A DNA stretch of 64,000 bases, from the NCBI GenBank assembly GCA_012932295.1, contig JAAONU010000006.1, positions 25,322,882-25,386,881 on the forward strand, in the 5' to 3' direction. Below, in pieces: positions 1 to 13,309 of the stretch. Position numbers and translations under genes: made by a program. The number at the start of each line of letters is the position of its first letter. Position 1 is the first letter of the stretch. The notes under the pieces were generated by a model. The model made no database searches. It saw nothing but the letters and a program-made list of their open reading frames with translations, and was not told the DNA's origin. This stretch comes from Cyclina sinensis (taxonomy: Eukaryota > Mollusca > Bivalvia > Venerida > Veneridae).

Positions 1-670
1 ATTTCACAACTTTCACTACATAAACTGTTTACATTTTTTAAAAGAACAAGTCACTGTACTAGAATAATACGATATAATTGTGATAACACTATCATATTAC
101 CTTGCAAAATGGCGGTATAAAGCTATGTAACCCATATGTACCAAATAAGTTTCTAAAGCAAGCACTTTATTACAATGATCAATATTTTCATTAAAAATAT
201 TTAAAACGTATATAATTTGATTTGGGAAGGGGGAAATAACGAATATATTTTATTTTTCTGTACGATATTTTAAGGAGCTTTGTTTCATTTCTCGATAGAT
301 ACTAAACTTTCTTTTTAGTTAACGTCTTATGGAAAGTATTTGCATAAAAAAACAAATAAAAATTCAAACTTATTTCATGATTTACATTGTATACATTAAC
401 GAGCCACATTCATTTATGAAATATTTTGAAAACATAACTTGTGTGTCCTTTTCCCTCTAGTATAATTTCCTTTTCAGTACTTAAGATCAGGAACTTTTGT
501 TATTTTAAACTTTTCTTCATGCAAAGTACTGAAAATTTACTAAACTCTTTGTTATATCTCTTATTAACAATTTAACTGATTAATGCTATTACCAAATCAG
601 CAAATAGAAATATGCAAAGAAATTGACTTTTAAACTTTATGACAGAAATTAGGCGTAACCCAAAGCATAA
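1..670. repeat. Diverged duplicate of 17790-18830 (copy 1)
   Basis: No gene is visible. Several blocks match 17790-18830 in the same order and orientation: the 'TCACTGTAC' block with a following AATGGCGGTATAAAGCTATG (about 109 here, about 17891 there), 'GATACTAAAC' near 296 and 18172, and 'AGGCGTAACCCAAA' near 651 and 18798. The second copy is longer because of insertions. It lies just upstream of a TRIM-like gene on the minus strand, so this copy may be the flank of another gene left of the window; that is inference. Confidence 0.6.
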
Positions 671-689
671 TTATCTTATGTGTAGTACC

Positions 690-1415
690 CACCAGAACAC
701 TTTATCTATACACAGTGGTAAGAACCTACCAGAATACTAAATCTATACATAGTGTGTACCACCTACCAGAATACTATATCTATACATAGTGTGAACTTCC
801 TTCCAGAACACTATATCTATACATTGTGTTAAGAACCTACCAGAACACTAAATCTATACATAGTATGTACTACTACCAGGATACTATATCTATACATAGT
901 GTGTACTACCTACCAGATCACTATACCTACTTAATGTGTACTACCTACCAGAACAAAATATCTATCTGCATAAATTGTACTACCTACTAAAACACTTTAT
1001 TTATACATATCGTGTACTGCCTTCTTAAACATTACATTTATGCATATCGTGTACTACCTACCAGAACACTATATCTATAAATAGTGTTAAGAACCTACCA
1101 GAATACTTAATCTATACATAGTATGTACTACTACCAGGATACTATATCTCTACATAGTGTTTACTTCCTACCAGATCACTATATCTACATAATGTGTACC
1201 ACCTACCAAAACAAAATATTTATCTACATAAATTGTACTACTTACTTAAAAACTTTATTTATACATATCGTGTACTGCCTACTAAAACATTACATGTATG
1301 CATATCGTGTACTACCTACCAGAACACTAAATCCATGCATAGTGTGAACTACCTACCAGAACAGTATATCTATCTATACATAGTGTTAAGAACCTACCAG
1401 AAAACTTAATTTATA
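690..1415. repeat. 37-bp hairpin minisatellite
   Basis: About 19 imperfect copies of a 37-bp unit beginning ACCAGAACAC. Each unit contains ACACTAT and ATAGTGT separated by about 8 bases, so each copy can form a small hairpin. Short reading frames here are artefacts of the repeat. Confidence 0.85.
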
Positions 1416-1449
1416 TCTGTGATTTATAGATTGATAGAATTGAACAGCA

Positions 1450-4400
1450 ATTGCATTACATTGAAGTTGAGCTAAAAAAAAAATTACGTGTTTTTCGGTT
1501 AGATGAAGTTGAAAATGAGGGCTTTGATACATTGAAAAGTAAAAGTAAAGATGATATGCTTAAGGAAGCGGTTCCGGAAGGTGCGAGTAAGGCTGATAGT
1601 GTCCTGTTAGCCAAACGAGTAGGTCTAAAAGGTGTTAACAATCTGCGTATTGTTCTAGTAAAATTTAGCAGTTTTTATTTAAAAGCAGCTTTATTTCGTG
1701 TACGTGTCTCCTTGCGTGCCAAGATTATCATAGTCTCAGATGATCTCACAATGTATCAGTGCTCGTAGTTGAAGCAGCTAGTAGACACTGGTAGAAAACG
1801 GTGTTTCAAAAATTGAAAACTGGTAATTTTACAAAATAAGGTGCACCAAAAAAATGATAGTACTGTTGTTTCGTGCACTTTCAAGAGACGACGTTTAGGA
1901 GAAAATGGTACAGCCCACATGAATGAAATGGAACAAGGTGAAAGTGTAAATGTAGACTAAGGTGCTGGCCGGGGCCCAAATAAAGATTCGGTAGTTTCTA
2001 TAATATCATGAAATATCTGTGGCTTAAAGGACAAATTACAAGATTGAGAGCTTATTGAGTATTAAAAAGGTTTTCATATATCATGTTTGCATGCTTGTTT
2101 GTATGCATGGTTGTTAAGTGATGTTTGTATTGTGAATTTGCTACCTGAACATGATTGTTTTTATTGCAGCTGAAAGATCAAAGAAAGGAGGGAGAAATAT
2201 GGGTGTTGTTGTTGTGTACATAGGTTCTAAGATATCAAAGTTTTTCACCAGAGATTTTGTAGATTTCCTCTGTGGAATTGTTCTGAAAATAGATAAAGTC
2301 TTGGTTGGTGTAATTAATAATGTTTTTCTTTTTTGTATCTATTTACCACCAGGTATCCTCATTTTATGCAGGCATGTATAAGAAAGGGTAACAGAGTATT
2401 GAAAATGTTATATTGAATAATTTTGGGTTATTCAGCAAAAGCGAATTGATTTTGTGTGGTGACTTAAATGCTCGCACGGGAATCTTCTAGATATTACTGT
2501 TTCGGATAGTCTTGTTCCAGATTTACAAAAATAAGAGACCATTCTAATGTGAAATGTGCTTCGCCAAGAATATACCGTGATGTAACTCAAAATACCTTTA
2601 GTAGAGACCTAGTTAATATGTGTACGGTTTATAGTTTGATAATTGTGAATGGTCGGATTGGAAGTGAAAATAATTTTACATTTGTTAGTAAAAATGGTTG
2701 TAGTGTTGTTGATAATTTTGTAGCTACCAGAAATATTTTCAGAAGGTAATAATAATTATACCTATTATCTTGTATATTAATAGAACATCCGTTAGACTAA
2801 ATGCTAATACTACAAACTCCAGTACAAAACAGCATGAATATAAAAGTCAGTGTTAATATATTATAGATAATACTTATGCCACAGAGTTTCAAGATACACG
2901 AGTGGATTGTATATTTTCAGGTATGTTTGATGAGTTATGTGCTTAATTGGATGATTATGCTACAAATGTAGATGATATTATTTCTGATTTTGAAAATTTG
3001 ATTCTTGAGTGTAGTAAGTAATGTATTAAAAGTAGACCACCAAATAGAAAAGTATCCCAGCAGAAATGGTATGATAAAAATTGTAGATTAGCAAAGCTGA
3101 AAGCTAAACAATTGTTAAGAAATTTCCTTAGAACTAAGTCCTATATTGATTTGAATATGTACATTGAAAGTCGTAATGTTTATAAATGTTTATGCTGGCA
3201 GAAGTAGGCATTGCTCTGTAAAGGGTTAACTAACAACTTAGATTCTTCGCTTTATGATATAAGAGCTTTATGGAAACGGGTTAAGTTAATGACAGGCAAT
3301 ACTGTGACTAGTAATAATGTAAAGTTTGAAGATTAGTTTGTGCATTTTAAAAAAGTTTTTCAGTGTGATGTGGAAAACGATGTTGAAAATGAGGAGTTTG
3401 ATATGAGCTTGATGAAGTGGAACATATTATTTTTGATAGTGAAATAATGGTTAATGAAATAACTGATGCTGTTAGAAAATAAATATTAATAAAGGATATG
3501 CTGATAACTTGGTTGCAGAGCACTTTGTATATGGTTTGAAGGTATTTTTACCGTATTTGAGAAAGCTATTTAATAGATTATTTATGTTTTCAGTAAAGTT
3601 TATGTGCTATTATCACAAAAAGATTAACGCTTTTAGTGACGAATAGTGTAAAATATCGGAATCCAAAAGGGGGTTTCGTAAATGATATTCTACAGTAGAT
3701 AATAGTTTCATTCTGTATTCCTTAATTAGTAAGTATTTATGTAGAAAAGGAAAACTTATCTATGTTGCTTTTGTCGACTTTAAGAAAGCATTCGATTCTG
3801 TAAACAGGAACAAGTTGAGAAGTTGTTCTTTTCACTCAATAATGCAGGTGTAAAAGGTAACTTATTAAAGTGCATTAAAAGTATTGATAAGCAAGTTACA
3901 GCTAGGGTAATGAATAACAATGAATTTTCACAATGTCCGCTTGGGTTAAAACAAGGGAGTAAATTAGGTACTATATTTAATTTCCCTATTTATAAATCAA
4001 TTAAATACTGTAGTTTCCAGAAGCAGTAAGAATGGTATACAACTAATACATCGAAATAATTAGTCTGTTGCAAAAAATGTGGTCTTTAAAAATGATGGGC
4101 AGTTAAAAAATGAAGAGAAGTGATTTTATAATAATCAAGAAATAGAAATAGTTAATGCATTTGTATATTTTGGTATGCTATTTACTAGTAGACTCTCATT
4201 GTTTAGAATGGCCGAAATCAACTGTAGTAAAGCTAAGAAAATATTTATTTCTGTTATGAAAAGTATGAGTGATGTTATACCTGTGACATAAAGTACCGTT
4301 TTTAAATCTTGATGTTTAAATTAGGCCCGTGTTATTGTATGTATCTGAAATATGGGGTGTTGAGGAAAAGGATTGTATTGAGAGCGTACATTTATATGTT

Positions 4401-5190
4401 GCAAATACTTTATGAATACTCCTTTGAAATCTTGTAATGCTTCCATGCTAGGAGATTGTGTTGATGGGAATATTGAATATGTTTGAGGATATGTATGTCA
4501 AAAAGTTTTATCTTATGCTCAAACATTTTGATAAAATTGGTTATAATAACTAGGTAAAATGGATTTGGTTATGTCTGGGAACTACAGTCAGTTGGTAATG
4601 CATTTTTTAAAAATACAATATGTTACAGGGCAAAAAGACAAATCTGGAAAACTGAATGTTTGCAAAACTTTAAACTTTATGTTTATTTAAAATATATACA
4701 GGTGTTCGAGGTAGAGAAATATTTGTTTGTTGTTGATATATTGAAAATCAGAAGAAGTTTGTCAGCCTTTCGTACGTCTTCACGTCATCTAATGATCGAA
4801 AAGAGCCTCATATCAACTTGCCTAGAGAAATTAAATTCTGTCCAATCTGTCGTTATGAAATAGAAACGAAAGTCCACTTTTTAATTGTATGTCTTCAGTA
4901 TGCAGACCTTAGGGGAAAATATATCCCGAGAAAGCAAAATCTTTTTCCTAGTATAAATAAATTTATTCTTTTAATGGTATCAGGTAATACTAAAACGATG
5001 GAATTAAAGGATGAATTTATATTATAGGAAATAAATGTTACTGAAATTGCGTGAAATTTAGTGGTATGTTTTCTTTAAATGTGTTCTTGTCTGTCACACT
5101 TGTCACATGGATTGTATTGTAATATTATGTTATGTAATGTTTTTTTATGGACTAGTGGCCTACATGCCCTATACTGAATAAACATAACTG
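1450..5190 (+). pseudogene. Decayed non-LTR retrotransposon (LINE)
   Basis: Pieces of a LINE occur in the right order but in different frames with many stops. About 1451-1768 looks like an ORF1-type segment. Near 2005 a frame reads SWNICGLKDK, an endonuclease start. Near 2453 another reads LCGDLNARTG, an endonuclease motif, and 2640-2745 resembles the end of that domain. Near 3775 a frame reads VDFKKAFDSVN and near 3937 CPLGLKQGSKLG, reverse transcriptase blocks. Near 4836 ICRYEIETKVHFLIVC matches the Cys-His C-terminal motif of many LINEs. The 3' end carries AATAAA about 5178. It is dead: stops and frameshifts interrupt every domain. The clade (L2, CR1 or other) was not determined. Confidence 0.75.
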
Positions 5191-5199
5191 AAAATCGTC

Positions 5200-7620
5200 G
5201 ACCTTCTCACAAAATGTCTTATGTATCATTTTTTCAGGAAATGAGATAAATGCACGATTCAGTTGGCCTTACTTTTCGCTATCATTTCAAGCGTTATATT
5301 CAAGGTTGTGACATTATTTCAATGGAGTTGGTGCGTATGAAATTTGCTCTACTTCCACATTCTATATGATTATTTTGTCTGAGTATTTGTGTTTGTATGC
5401 AACATAGAACAATAAACTAATCCAGCAACAAGTTTTGGTAAGGTTACTTTGGAAACTTTCACATTAAGATTTCGCTTAGTCCAAACTTCCGGCAAGCATT
5501 TGTAAACAGCATCAAAAACAATGTCGTGAATATGTTCTTTGTCATAAGTTATAACAACAAAATGTGAGCATATTTCGTTAAACCTTTTTTAAGTGTAAAT
5601 ACTTCTGAAACAGTTTCGAGGAAGAATGTTTTTAAATCTAATTATAAAGAAATGTTTGACAAACATAATTGTGCATAATCTGGATTACCTGTTTCGGACA
5701 AATATTGGAGAAACAAATGTAAGGTTTTTTGCGTATTGATTACTGTGTAATACATTAAACTAACACTCATTTTATAAATCTTATTGAACATTGAAATTTT
5801 TAGGCCAACCCGACGTTTTTCTTATTCAGATTCTCAATTCTTAATTCTCCTATTATCTCCTATTATCAAATATATTCAGTTTAAACCTGGAATACCTAGT
5901 CACCATCAAAATTGAAATGCATTTCTTTAAAAGAGCATGTAACCGTTTGATCCACTTTTGCACCGTTTTGCCCATTTTCCGATTTAGAATTTCCTAAGTC
6001 CATTTCACAAAAAGATATTTTCTTCAAATTTTGAATACTTAACTCTGTATTTTGACAGAAGTTTGGCCCTTTTCCAGTAAGAGATATTAATGTTATGCTT
6101 GGTGTAATTTCATCTCATCAACAAATTGGTGAGACTTTTCTATATACCAATTCCTTTGCCAAGGCCGACTTGTGCATCTTATTTGATTGAGCCTATAAAT
6201 TAATGTCCAGCTCTGAGAATAGTGGTAGGCCCTGTCAGTAGAAGGTCTTGTTTAAGACTTGATGTCGTGTTGAAGTAAATATTTTGCGTTTTTTTTCTGA
6301 TATTATTCACAGTTTGCATGTTGCAGTAATAGAGGTTGTGATAGTGTATGCTTATCTTTTGCAGTTTGGACAGTTAAGATGCTGTATATAAAAACTTGAA
6401 GACATTTGAGGTCTCTGACCGTTGTATATATATCTCTGTTTACAGGTCTAATGTCACATTTGATCTTAATGTTTCTTGAACGTTATTCGGAGATTTTTCT
6501 TGAACTTGCGAAATTAGGTAGTTCGTGTCCAACACAAAAGATGGACAAACATAAAAGATCAAGACTAAAATGTATGCTTAAGAACATCATGCCAGTAAAA
6601 TAATATTTAACCAAGAAAATGTTGTATCTCCCGCTCCTATATTTTATTTAGTCTTACTTTGCTCTATCTCCAAAAACGCACTTTAAGAGTAACTTTAAAA
6701 ATGATTTTTACCTTTGCTATGTATCAGTTCGTATTTTCCTCAATTTTCATTTACTTAATTTCAGATTTGCAAATTAAATAATATCATTATTATGTCAATT
6801 ACATATGTCGGTAGAGAAGTGTAAAATTTCAGCTCGTTAAAATAATATGAAAAAAGATATGCAATATTTACAGTCAATTTTGTTTTGGTAGTTAGGATAT
6901 TTTAAGCGTTCGGCGTCGAAATGTGCATAACTGTAATGATTAGTTTAAAGACAATACATTTCTATATTATTATAGTTTAAAAAAAATCCAAACATTGACA
7001 TTTTGCTTTTAATAGTTCATGTTGTAATTCACATACTCTTCAAAAATACCTTGATTTATGACAAAGAAAAACCTTGAAGATATTACGTGGGAAATTTATA
7101 GCATCATTTGTACAGTCTTATCATGTTGTCTTCAGCACATAACAGTATTTGAGAAAGTTGAACAAGTTTAAAAAGACAGTAAATTTGAAAGAGTTAAATC
7201 CTGCCTGAGTGACATTAAAAGGAGATAGCCTTGAAAATGTTTCACTAGGCGACACACAAAACAGTTTTCTTGTTTACGGTAATTAACCATTTCATGTCAT
7301 ACAGACACAAAAGTGAAAATCTGACAGCTGCACAATCTATTCATTTAGTAATACACAAAAGTCGGTTCTACTATCCCCTGTATGACAATCCGTTGACAAA
7401 GAAAAATCAAAAACAAGATTTGATGGTAAAATACATAGAAATTTAGAAAATATTACCCAACACTAAAAATTTGAATTATTTTAAGGAAGAATTTCTACCA
7501 AAAACAAACAAACAAACAAGCAAGCAAACAAACAATAAAAGAGACTAAAAGTCTTTTTTTAAAATTAATTACAGAAATGTTCCACTTACTATACCGGTCT
7601 AAAAGAGCTCGTAGTAAAGA
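5200..7620. other. Gene-free AT-rich stretch
   Basis: I see no convincing coding sequence or RNA gene on either strand; short frames lack recognisable motifs. A short (CAAA)n run is at 7500-7540. A possible ATTAAA poly(A) signal for the minus-strand gene that ends at 7669 lies near 7626. Confidence 0.6.
7500..7540. repeat. (CAAA)n microsatellite
   Basis: Short run of CAAA/CAAG units. Confidence 0.8.
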
Positions 7621-7668
7621 CTCGGCTTTAATAATAGACCTCTTTTTTTAAGGTATATGTTGCAGACT

Positions 7669-10118
7669 TCAACTCAGTAAAACGGAAAGTATGAAGAAAC
7701 AACACACGAAGCAGACAACAGGTTTTTGTAAATAGGTCTGTGAAGATGAGGCAACTCTCAAGAATGACGTTTCATCAAGACACACTCGCAAACTTTTATC
7801 GCCGTAACGGTCATAGGCAAACTCGGCCCCATAGAAAAACTTTTGTTCTGGTTTAAAGTAAACTATTGTCCCACCTGCCGTAAATGAATATTCACTTGGA
7901 TCCAGCAGTACTTGCTCGCAGAACATAAGTCTCGAAATCAAATGGAAACCTTTGAATCTTGCAAACCGTATGTCATATTCCACACGGAACTGAAGTATCC
8001 ATTTTGGAAAAGGAAGATTCATGTCATTGTGATCAGTTAAACCCGCGGGTTCTTGGGCGTACCTATCTGTCATACTTCTGACTGGAATATGATCAAAGAA
8101 TTCAGACTTGAGGGGAACTGTCAAGTTTTTGACTACCAAAATCCATGTCTTCTCAAGGAAGTGTTTTACACCTTTGAGCATAGATTTTAAGTCTCTTTGT
8201 GGATCTAAGATGGCAATTTTAACAATGAAAGAGGTTTGATTCAAAATGTTTCCAGAAGATGTTAACCTCGAAGTTTCTAATAATGTGAAGATGTTTATCC
8301 ATGTCTTGGGCATTGGCGAAACCAGGTGGTGTTCCTTTATTTTTTCTTCTGGAAGGGTTTTTGTAATTTCCAGTATCGATACTTTTGTCTCGGTTAAAAG
8401 TCTTATATAAAAAATGTAACCGTTACAATACGCTGCCAGTATTGGGTAAACGCATGCCCCATCTGTACCATGCACTTGTCCCGATGGGCACAAAATTGTG
8501 CGACAATCTGAATGCATCTGAAATGAGATGATGTTGTTGTAGTGTCAACATTCTAGTAAATGTTTTGTTTTTCGTCCTTGAGTTACGAGAAAATCTAGCT
8601 TTAATCGATTGTTTTTTTGTCACAAAGAGACCTACTCCCAATAACAATAAGCTTATGTACAAATATAGTAGATAAAATATGTTGTGTGTTTTTAATCCAT
8701 AAGAAAAGATGCGTTACATTTGTCATATCTGATCGTATGAAAAACTTCCAATTAGCATATAACTTACCTCTTTAGAGCAAGCTAAAGGTGGTCGTTTCTT
8801 GTTTGATGCTGTAGTTTTTTCTACTAAGAAGTCATCACCAAGTAGCAATGTCGTATAACTGTCGCTAAACTTAAGACCGGTGTCTTCGGCGCACTCTATA
8901 CCTTCTGACAGCGATTTTCCGGAACACAAAAAACAGAAAACATTCCTAAATTCGCCTCTGAAAGACGAGGAAAAGTTAGAATAACAAGCAGAAACGATTT
9001 CGCCAGCAGTCATATTGAGTATCTCTGGAACAGTAGCATCTTGTTGCACACATGCGTTTGTATTTCTGTTTTGTGAACATCTCGGAAATTTTGAACTGTC
9101 TAATCTTTTCGGAATAGTGAAAGCTACAATGCATCTTTGGAGATATCCGCCATCTATAATATCTTTAATAAAATGCAGTTCAAATTTTTCACAAACAAAC
9201 ATTGGTGTCCAAATGACACCATCGGTTATTCTAAGGCAAGTTGCGCACAAAGGGTTTTTGTAGATCAAATTTGTAGATCTGGAGAAAACAGGAAACATTG
9301 AACCCCAAGGTGCAACCTGAACGTCACCACATCGGCACTTACCACTTTCATTTAAAATTGGCTTGTCACAAACGCAGTTGTCGTAACTGTTCGTGCTAAT
9401 GTCAAAGCTGCACTTACACTTACTACAATTTCCTTTGATTTTTTCATGTTCAATCTCTGTATTTGTACTGTTTATATCAGTGAAGATTCTATTCACTATA
9501 GTTTTGGAATAAACTGAAAGATCGTCATGGCAGGTATCGGCGTCGACGACCATGTGATAAGCCGTTTTCCCAAACAGTAGAGATCCAGACTTTTGTAGGG
9601 ATACCGGATATAAACATTCGCTCTTTGTTACTTGTTCACGTTGCGGGGGGAAACAACAGTCATTTTTCAAGTAGCAGTCTGGTTGACAGGAGCAATCTGA
9701 TGGATAAGCAAGTATAATTCATTTATTCACTAATTTATTTCATTATATAACTAAAAGATCTAGTTACGTTTCACTTACTGAGATGAAATAAACAAAATAA
9801 CATGTTTTCCATATATATGTTACTGCTACATCACCTTTATAAAATATATGTACATTTAGTTAAAATTTTATTTATAGAGTAATATAACGCTCTATTATGC
9901 TCTGTATAGACTGCACTTGTATTTTGCTTACCTTTACAACAAGGAACACTTCCAGTTGTGATGGGTGTTGTAGATAGTTGGGTCTCCTCGCAAAATCTGT
10001 TGTAAGGGCATAACGCTCGAACATTTGATATAATTTTAGTGATTTCAGGCATTTGTAAAATTTTCGAATCCAGACTTTTCCAAAAAAGCAACAGCGTAAG
10101 CGATACCAGTGGGTACAT
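7669..10118 (-). CDS. Cys-rich receptor-type ectodomain protein with GPI-like tail (3 exons)
   Basis: Exons read from the sequence: 9932-10118, 8768-9696 and 7669-8517 (minus strand). Donors are GTAAG in both introns, acceptors CAG; phases (1, then 0) agree, giving 654 residues. Residues 1-19 are a signal peptide. CSCQPDCYLKNDCC at residues 64-77 resembles the somatomedin-B-like motif at the front of many mollusc adhesion-GPCR-type ectodomains. Further Cys pairs include NVFCFLC and ATCLR segments in exon 2. In the receptors I would expect seven helices after the VCLDE-like segment. Here exon 3 instead ends with SSSQTYLQKP, a hydrophobic stretch and a stop, with no basic cytoplasmic tail. This fits a GPI anchor signal. 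Ligand and function unknown. The family assignment is by pattern and moderate; the exon structure is strong. Confidence 0.8.
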
Positions 10119-10200
10119 TTTATTTTGCTTTAGCTGTATTGTGAACGTCTTGTACTCTGAGTCCCTTCCAGAAACCCAATAGCTGAATAGAATGCATCAA

Positions 10201-10206
10201 TTTATA
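10201..10206 (-). promoter_or_regulatory. Possible TATA box
   Basis: TATAAA on the minus strand, about 85 bases upstream of the ATG at 10118. Suggestive only. Confidence 0.35.
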
Positions 10207-10209
10207 CTG

Positions 10210-11430
10210 AACACAAGTCATGAGATACAAGAAAAAGTTACGAAAAATTTAGAGATAGCGGTTGTAAAAATCACAACAGTTAACAAAGAGAAATTCTTTA
10301 CGTACGCAGGTGCGACTTTCAGTTGATGTTTACTTGTGTAAAGGTCTTGTAATTTTCTTCAAGAAAATAGAAAAAAATAAATCGATATCTCGAAACCATA
10401 TATAATTCATTTACGTCATCAATTATAACCGCTTGAGTAAACAGCCAGGTTGACATGTCTGTGGATATTGTAGCAAGGCTTGCATACAGGGTTTTAAATC
10501 ATTGTCAAAGAGGTTTTCACATCCAAGTTTAAATTTCAACAGGCGTTTCTATTGTAATATTTTATATCTACGGGGATGTCATGAGAATACACAATCCCGA
10601 TGCACTTGGACCTCAAACACACATTCTTAAACCCTAACCATGCTTAATATCTGAAATGGACTTGTCTATCTTTCAATTTGGACTGATCCATTAATTGTTA
10701 ATGGCGGAGCTTATTGAAGATTTACTGACTGAATGGCGAATAGTGCAGATAATGATTAAACTGCAGAAATGTGCAAGATGATCTTTGTCTGCACTGGTCG
10801 CAAAGGCAGAGTCAGTTGCCTCCAGCAGGGTAATGGTTAATCAAAATAACACATAATATTAGTTCTTCATATCTGATAGGATATTTAGCCGTTATTTTGT
10901 TGTACTATTTTTCATTGTCTTAAATATTTATAATATAATGTAAGCTTTTGTAAAGATCATTTGCCATGATATTATTCTGTTTTAAGAATACCTCGTTTTC
11001 ACTTTCCAATTTATTCAGTTTGAAAATCCTTCGCTCACTTTAAAGCAATTATTTCACTCACGGGCTCAGCTAATAGAAACAGATAAAAAAGTTTCAAAAT
11101 GTTTTTAAGGAGTGTGCCAATTTAGTTATTTTTAAACAAAACTTATCTTAATATATTCAAGTATCATCATAAATTGTCAGCCGATGTCTTGACGTAAGAC
11201 TTTTAAGTCTGTGATCAGAAACATTTTTCTTACTTCCCATTGCTGAGAGCCTTATTGATATTAGTTTTTCTTATCGCCAGTACTGGCTCCCCGCCACCCT
11301 CCCATAACCGATGCACACGCAAACGTTTAGTCTGAAAGGGTCTGAAACTTGCAATCCCGTTGTAAGTTATTCAACTAATTGATTTACCGATTCAAATTTT
11401 ATACGGCAATTACGGGGGATAGTGCACAAT
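10210..11430. other. Intergenic, nothing recognised
   Basis: AT-rich sequence with no supported gene or repeat between the ectodomain gene and the 25-bp minisatellite. Confidence 0.55.
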
Positions 11431-11437
11431 ACAGAAA

Positions 11438-11720
11438 TTGCTTCAGAACACTCTAAATGATATTGCCTCAAAAAACACAGAACCACATTGCCTCAAAATA
11501 CACAGAACCACATTGCCTCAAGGTACACCATACCACATTGGCTCAAGGTACACCATACCACATTGGCTCAAGGTACACCATACCACATTGCCTCAAGGTA
11601 CACCATACCACATTGCCTGAAGGTACACCATACCACATTGGCTCAGAACACACTCAATCATATTGTCTTAGAAAAATAAAAAAACACATTACCTCAGAAC
11701 TGATAAAACCACATTGCCTC
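11438..11720. repeat. 25-bp minisatellite
   Basis: Around ten copies of a unit such as GGCTCAAGGTACACCATACC followed by ACATT. Outer copies are diverged and the central five or six nearly identical. The unit is not a multiple of three, so the frames through it (repeating HCLKVHHTTL-type peptides) are artefacts. Confidence 0.9.
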
Positions 11721-11724
11721 ACAA

Positions 11725-12925
11725 AAAGAATTCAATTCATGGTAATACAAGGTTCATATTCAATGAATTTATACAATACTTGATAATGGCGATGAACATG
11801 TATATATGTTTATGCCTAATAAACTATTGAACTATAAGGCATACATTGCACTGCGATGCATATATGTTCAAACATTGACTATATATCGTTTTGACATCGA
11901 ATTACCTAAAAAGGCTAGATGTGTATTCTTAATTACTTTTTTTCTTTAAACATTTCGCGGAAATATAAGATCAAAATCTTTTTTGCTACCCATGGTTCTT
12001 AGATTATTTCCTAAAACTGTTACTCAAGCCCTAGGTGACATTTTAAAGAAAAGGCCGTGTTAAAAGTAACACTTAATTTTATGATTGGCTGCTACAGATG
12101 GCATGGTCCGAAATTGATGATTAAGGTCTTTTAATATGTCTATAGCCGTCTAATACTTATAAATATGAAACCCATGTACATCAACAAGTTTTACTTTTTA
12201 TGCAAGTATCATTGCCTTCACTCACCTTCTTCCTGAAGCAAAAACCAACAAGACGTCTCAGTCTTAACAGATATTTTTTTGATTCCAGTTTTTTTTTCTC
12301 TGGATTTTCTTTTCAAAGTTTTGATACACCACTTTGATATTGATGCTTTATCATTTTTTGAAATGGTCATATTTATATGTTGTTGGAACATTTGTTATTG
12401 TTTATAAAAAAATCTATTTATATGTAAATATAAATTTCACTTTCGGAACTAAAATATGTTTTAATTTTGAAGTTACGTCTTAACAATAATGCTTAGGAAT
12501 TTCTTGTTGTTCTATTATTTCAAGACTTTTCTAAAATACTGTCAACTTGATTGAAATGATTGCTTAAGTGGTAGCTATTTTAAACATAAATACAACATTT
12601 TGTTAAAAAATAGATACAACAGATAAAATCGTACTTTCAGTATTTTTATCGAGGAATAAATATAAAATTAACCTGCTGTCAAACATACTTTTTTAAAATT
12701 GAATAATACTGTTAATTATGTGCCAGTCCAAAATAAAACATAGAAACTCGGTTTTAGGTAAAATACTTACTAGCAGTACATTTATCGTGCTGATCTAAAG
12801 ATTTAGATTTTGAATTCTTATCTAGTTCTGTAAGCCGAGACGGAATAACTCTTAATATCTATCTATTAGAGCGTATTTATCGTCGGTACCGGTTGCCCAT
12901 ATGTCCGACGCCTCCTGAAGAGATT
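11725..12925. other. Intergenic, nothing recognised
   Basis: AT-rich sequence without a supported feature. Confidence 0.5.
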
Positions 12926-12929
12926 AGTT

Positions 12930-13153
12930 ATTTTATGTTGTGGGGTACTGCAAGATACAGAAAACATGCCATTCCAGAGACACCCCTGGTTCTTTTGCAT
13001 GCTCAGTGTATAGCAATGATACATGGGACCTCGGTTTAACGTCTCATCCTATTTTAAAGACTATTAATAATGTTAGTGGAGGAGCGGGGGATCGAACTCA
13101 GAACCCCTTGTTTACCAGTCCAGCGCGTTAAGACTGGACCACATCCGCTCCTC
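12930..13153 (-). mobile_element. tRNA-derived SINE
   Basis: On the minus strand the element begins near 13153 with a tRNA-like head: GTGGTCCAGTCTTAACGCGC resembles box A and the region around it, and GAGTTCGATCCC matches box B. The body includes GATGAGACGTTAAACCGAGG, a block I associate with SINEs common in bivalves, possibly the V-SINE/RUDI type; that name is not verified. The head closes into an acceptor-like stem (GAGGAGCG with CGCTCCTC). It is not a functional tRNA. Confidence 0.7.
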
Positions 13154-13206
13154 TTAATACAAATAATGAAAACAAACCAAACCCATAACAAAAAATGAAA
13201 AAAAAA

Positions 13207-13306
13207 AACATTATTTGTCTCAAGTAAGGACTCTGTAATAACCGACTCTTAAAACAAAAACCAAAACAATGACATATGTGTCCTTACTAGAGACAAATAA
13301 TGTTGT
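13207..13306. repeat. Short inverted repeat (possible MITE)
   Basis: AACATTATTTGTCTCAAGTA at 13208 is matched by a reversed copy ending at about 13305, giving arms of about 26 bases around a loop of about 47 bases, with A/T-rich borders. No target duplication was identified. Confidence 0.55.
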
Positions 13307-13309
13307 TGT

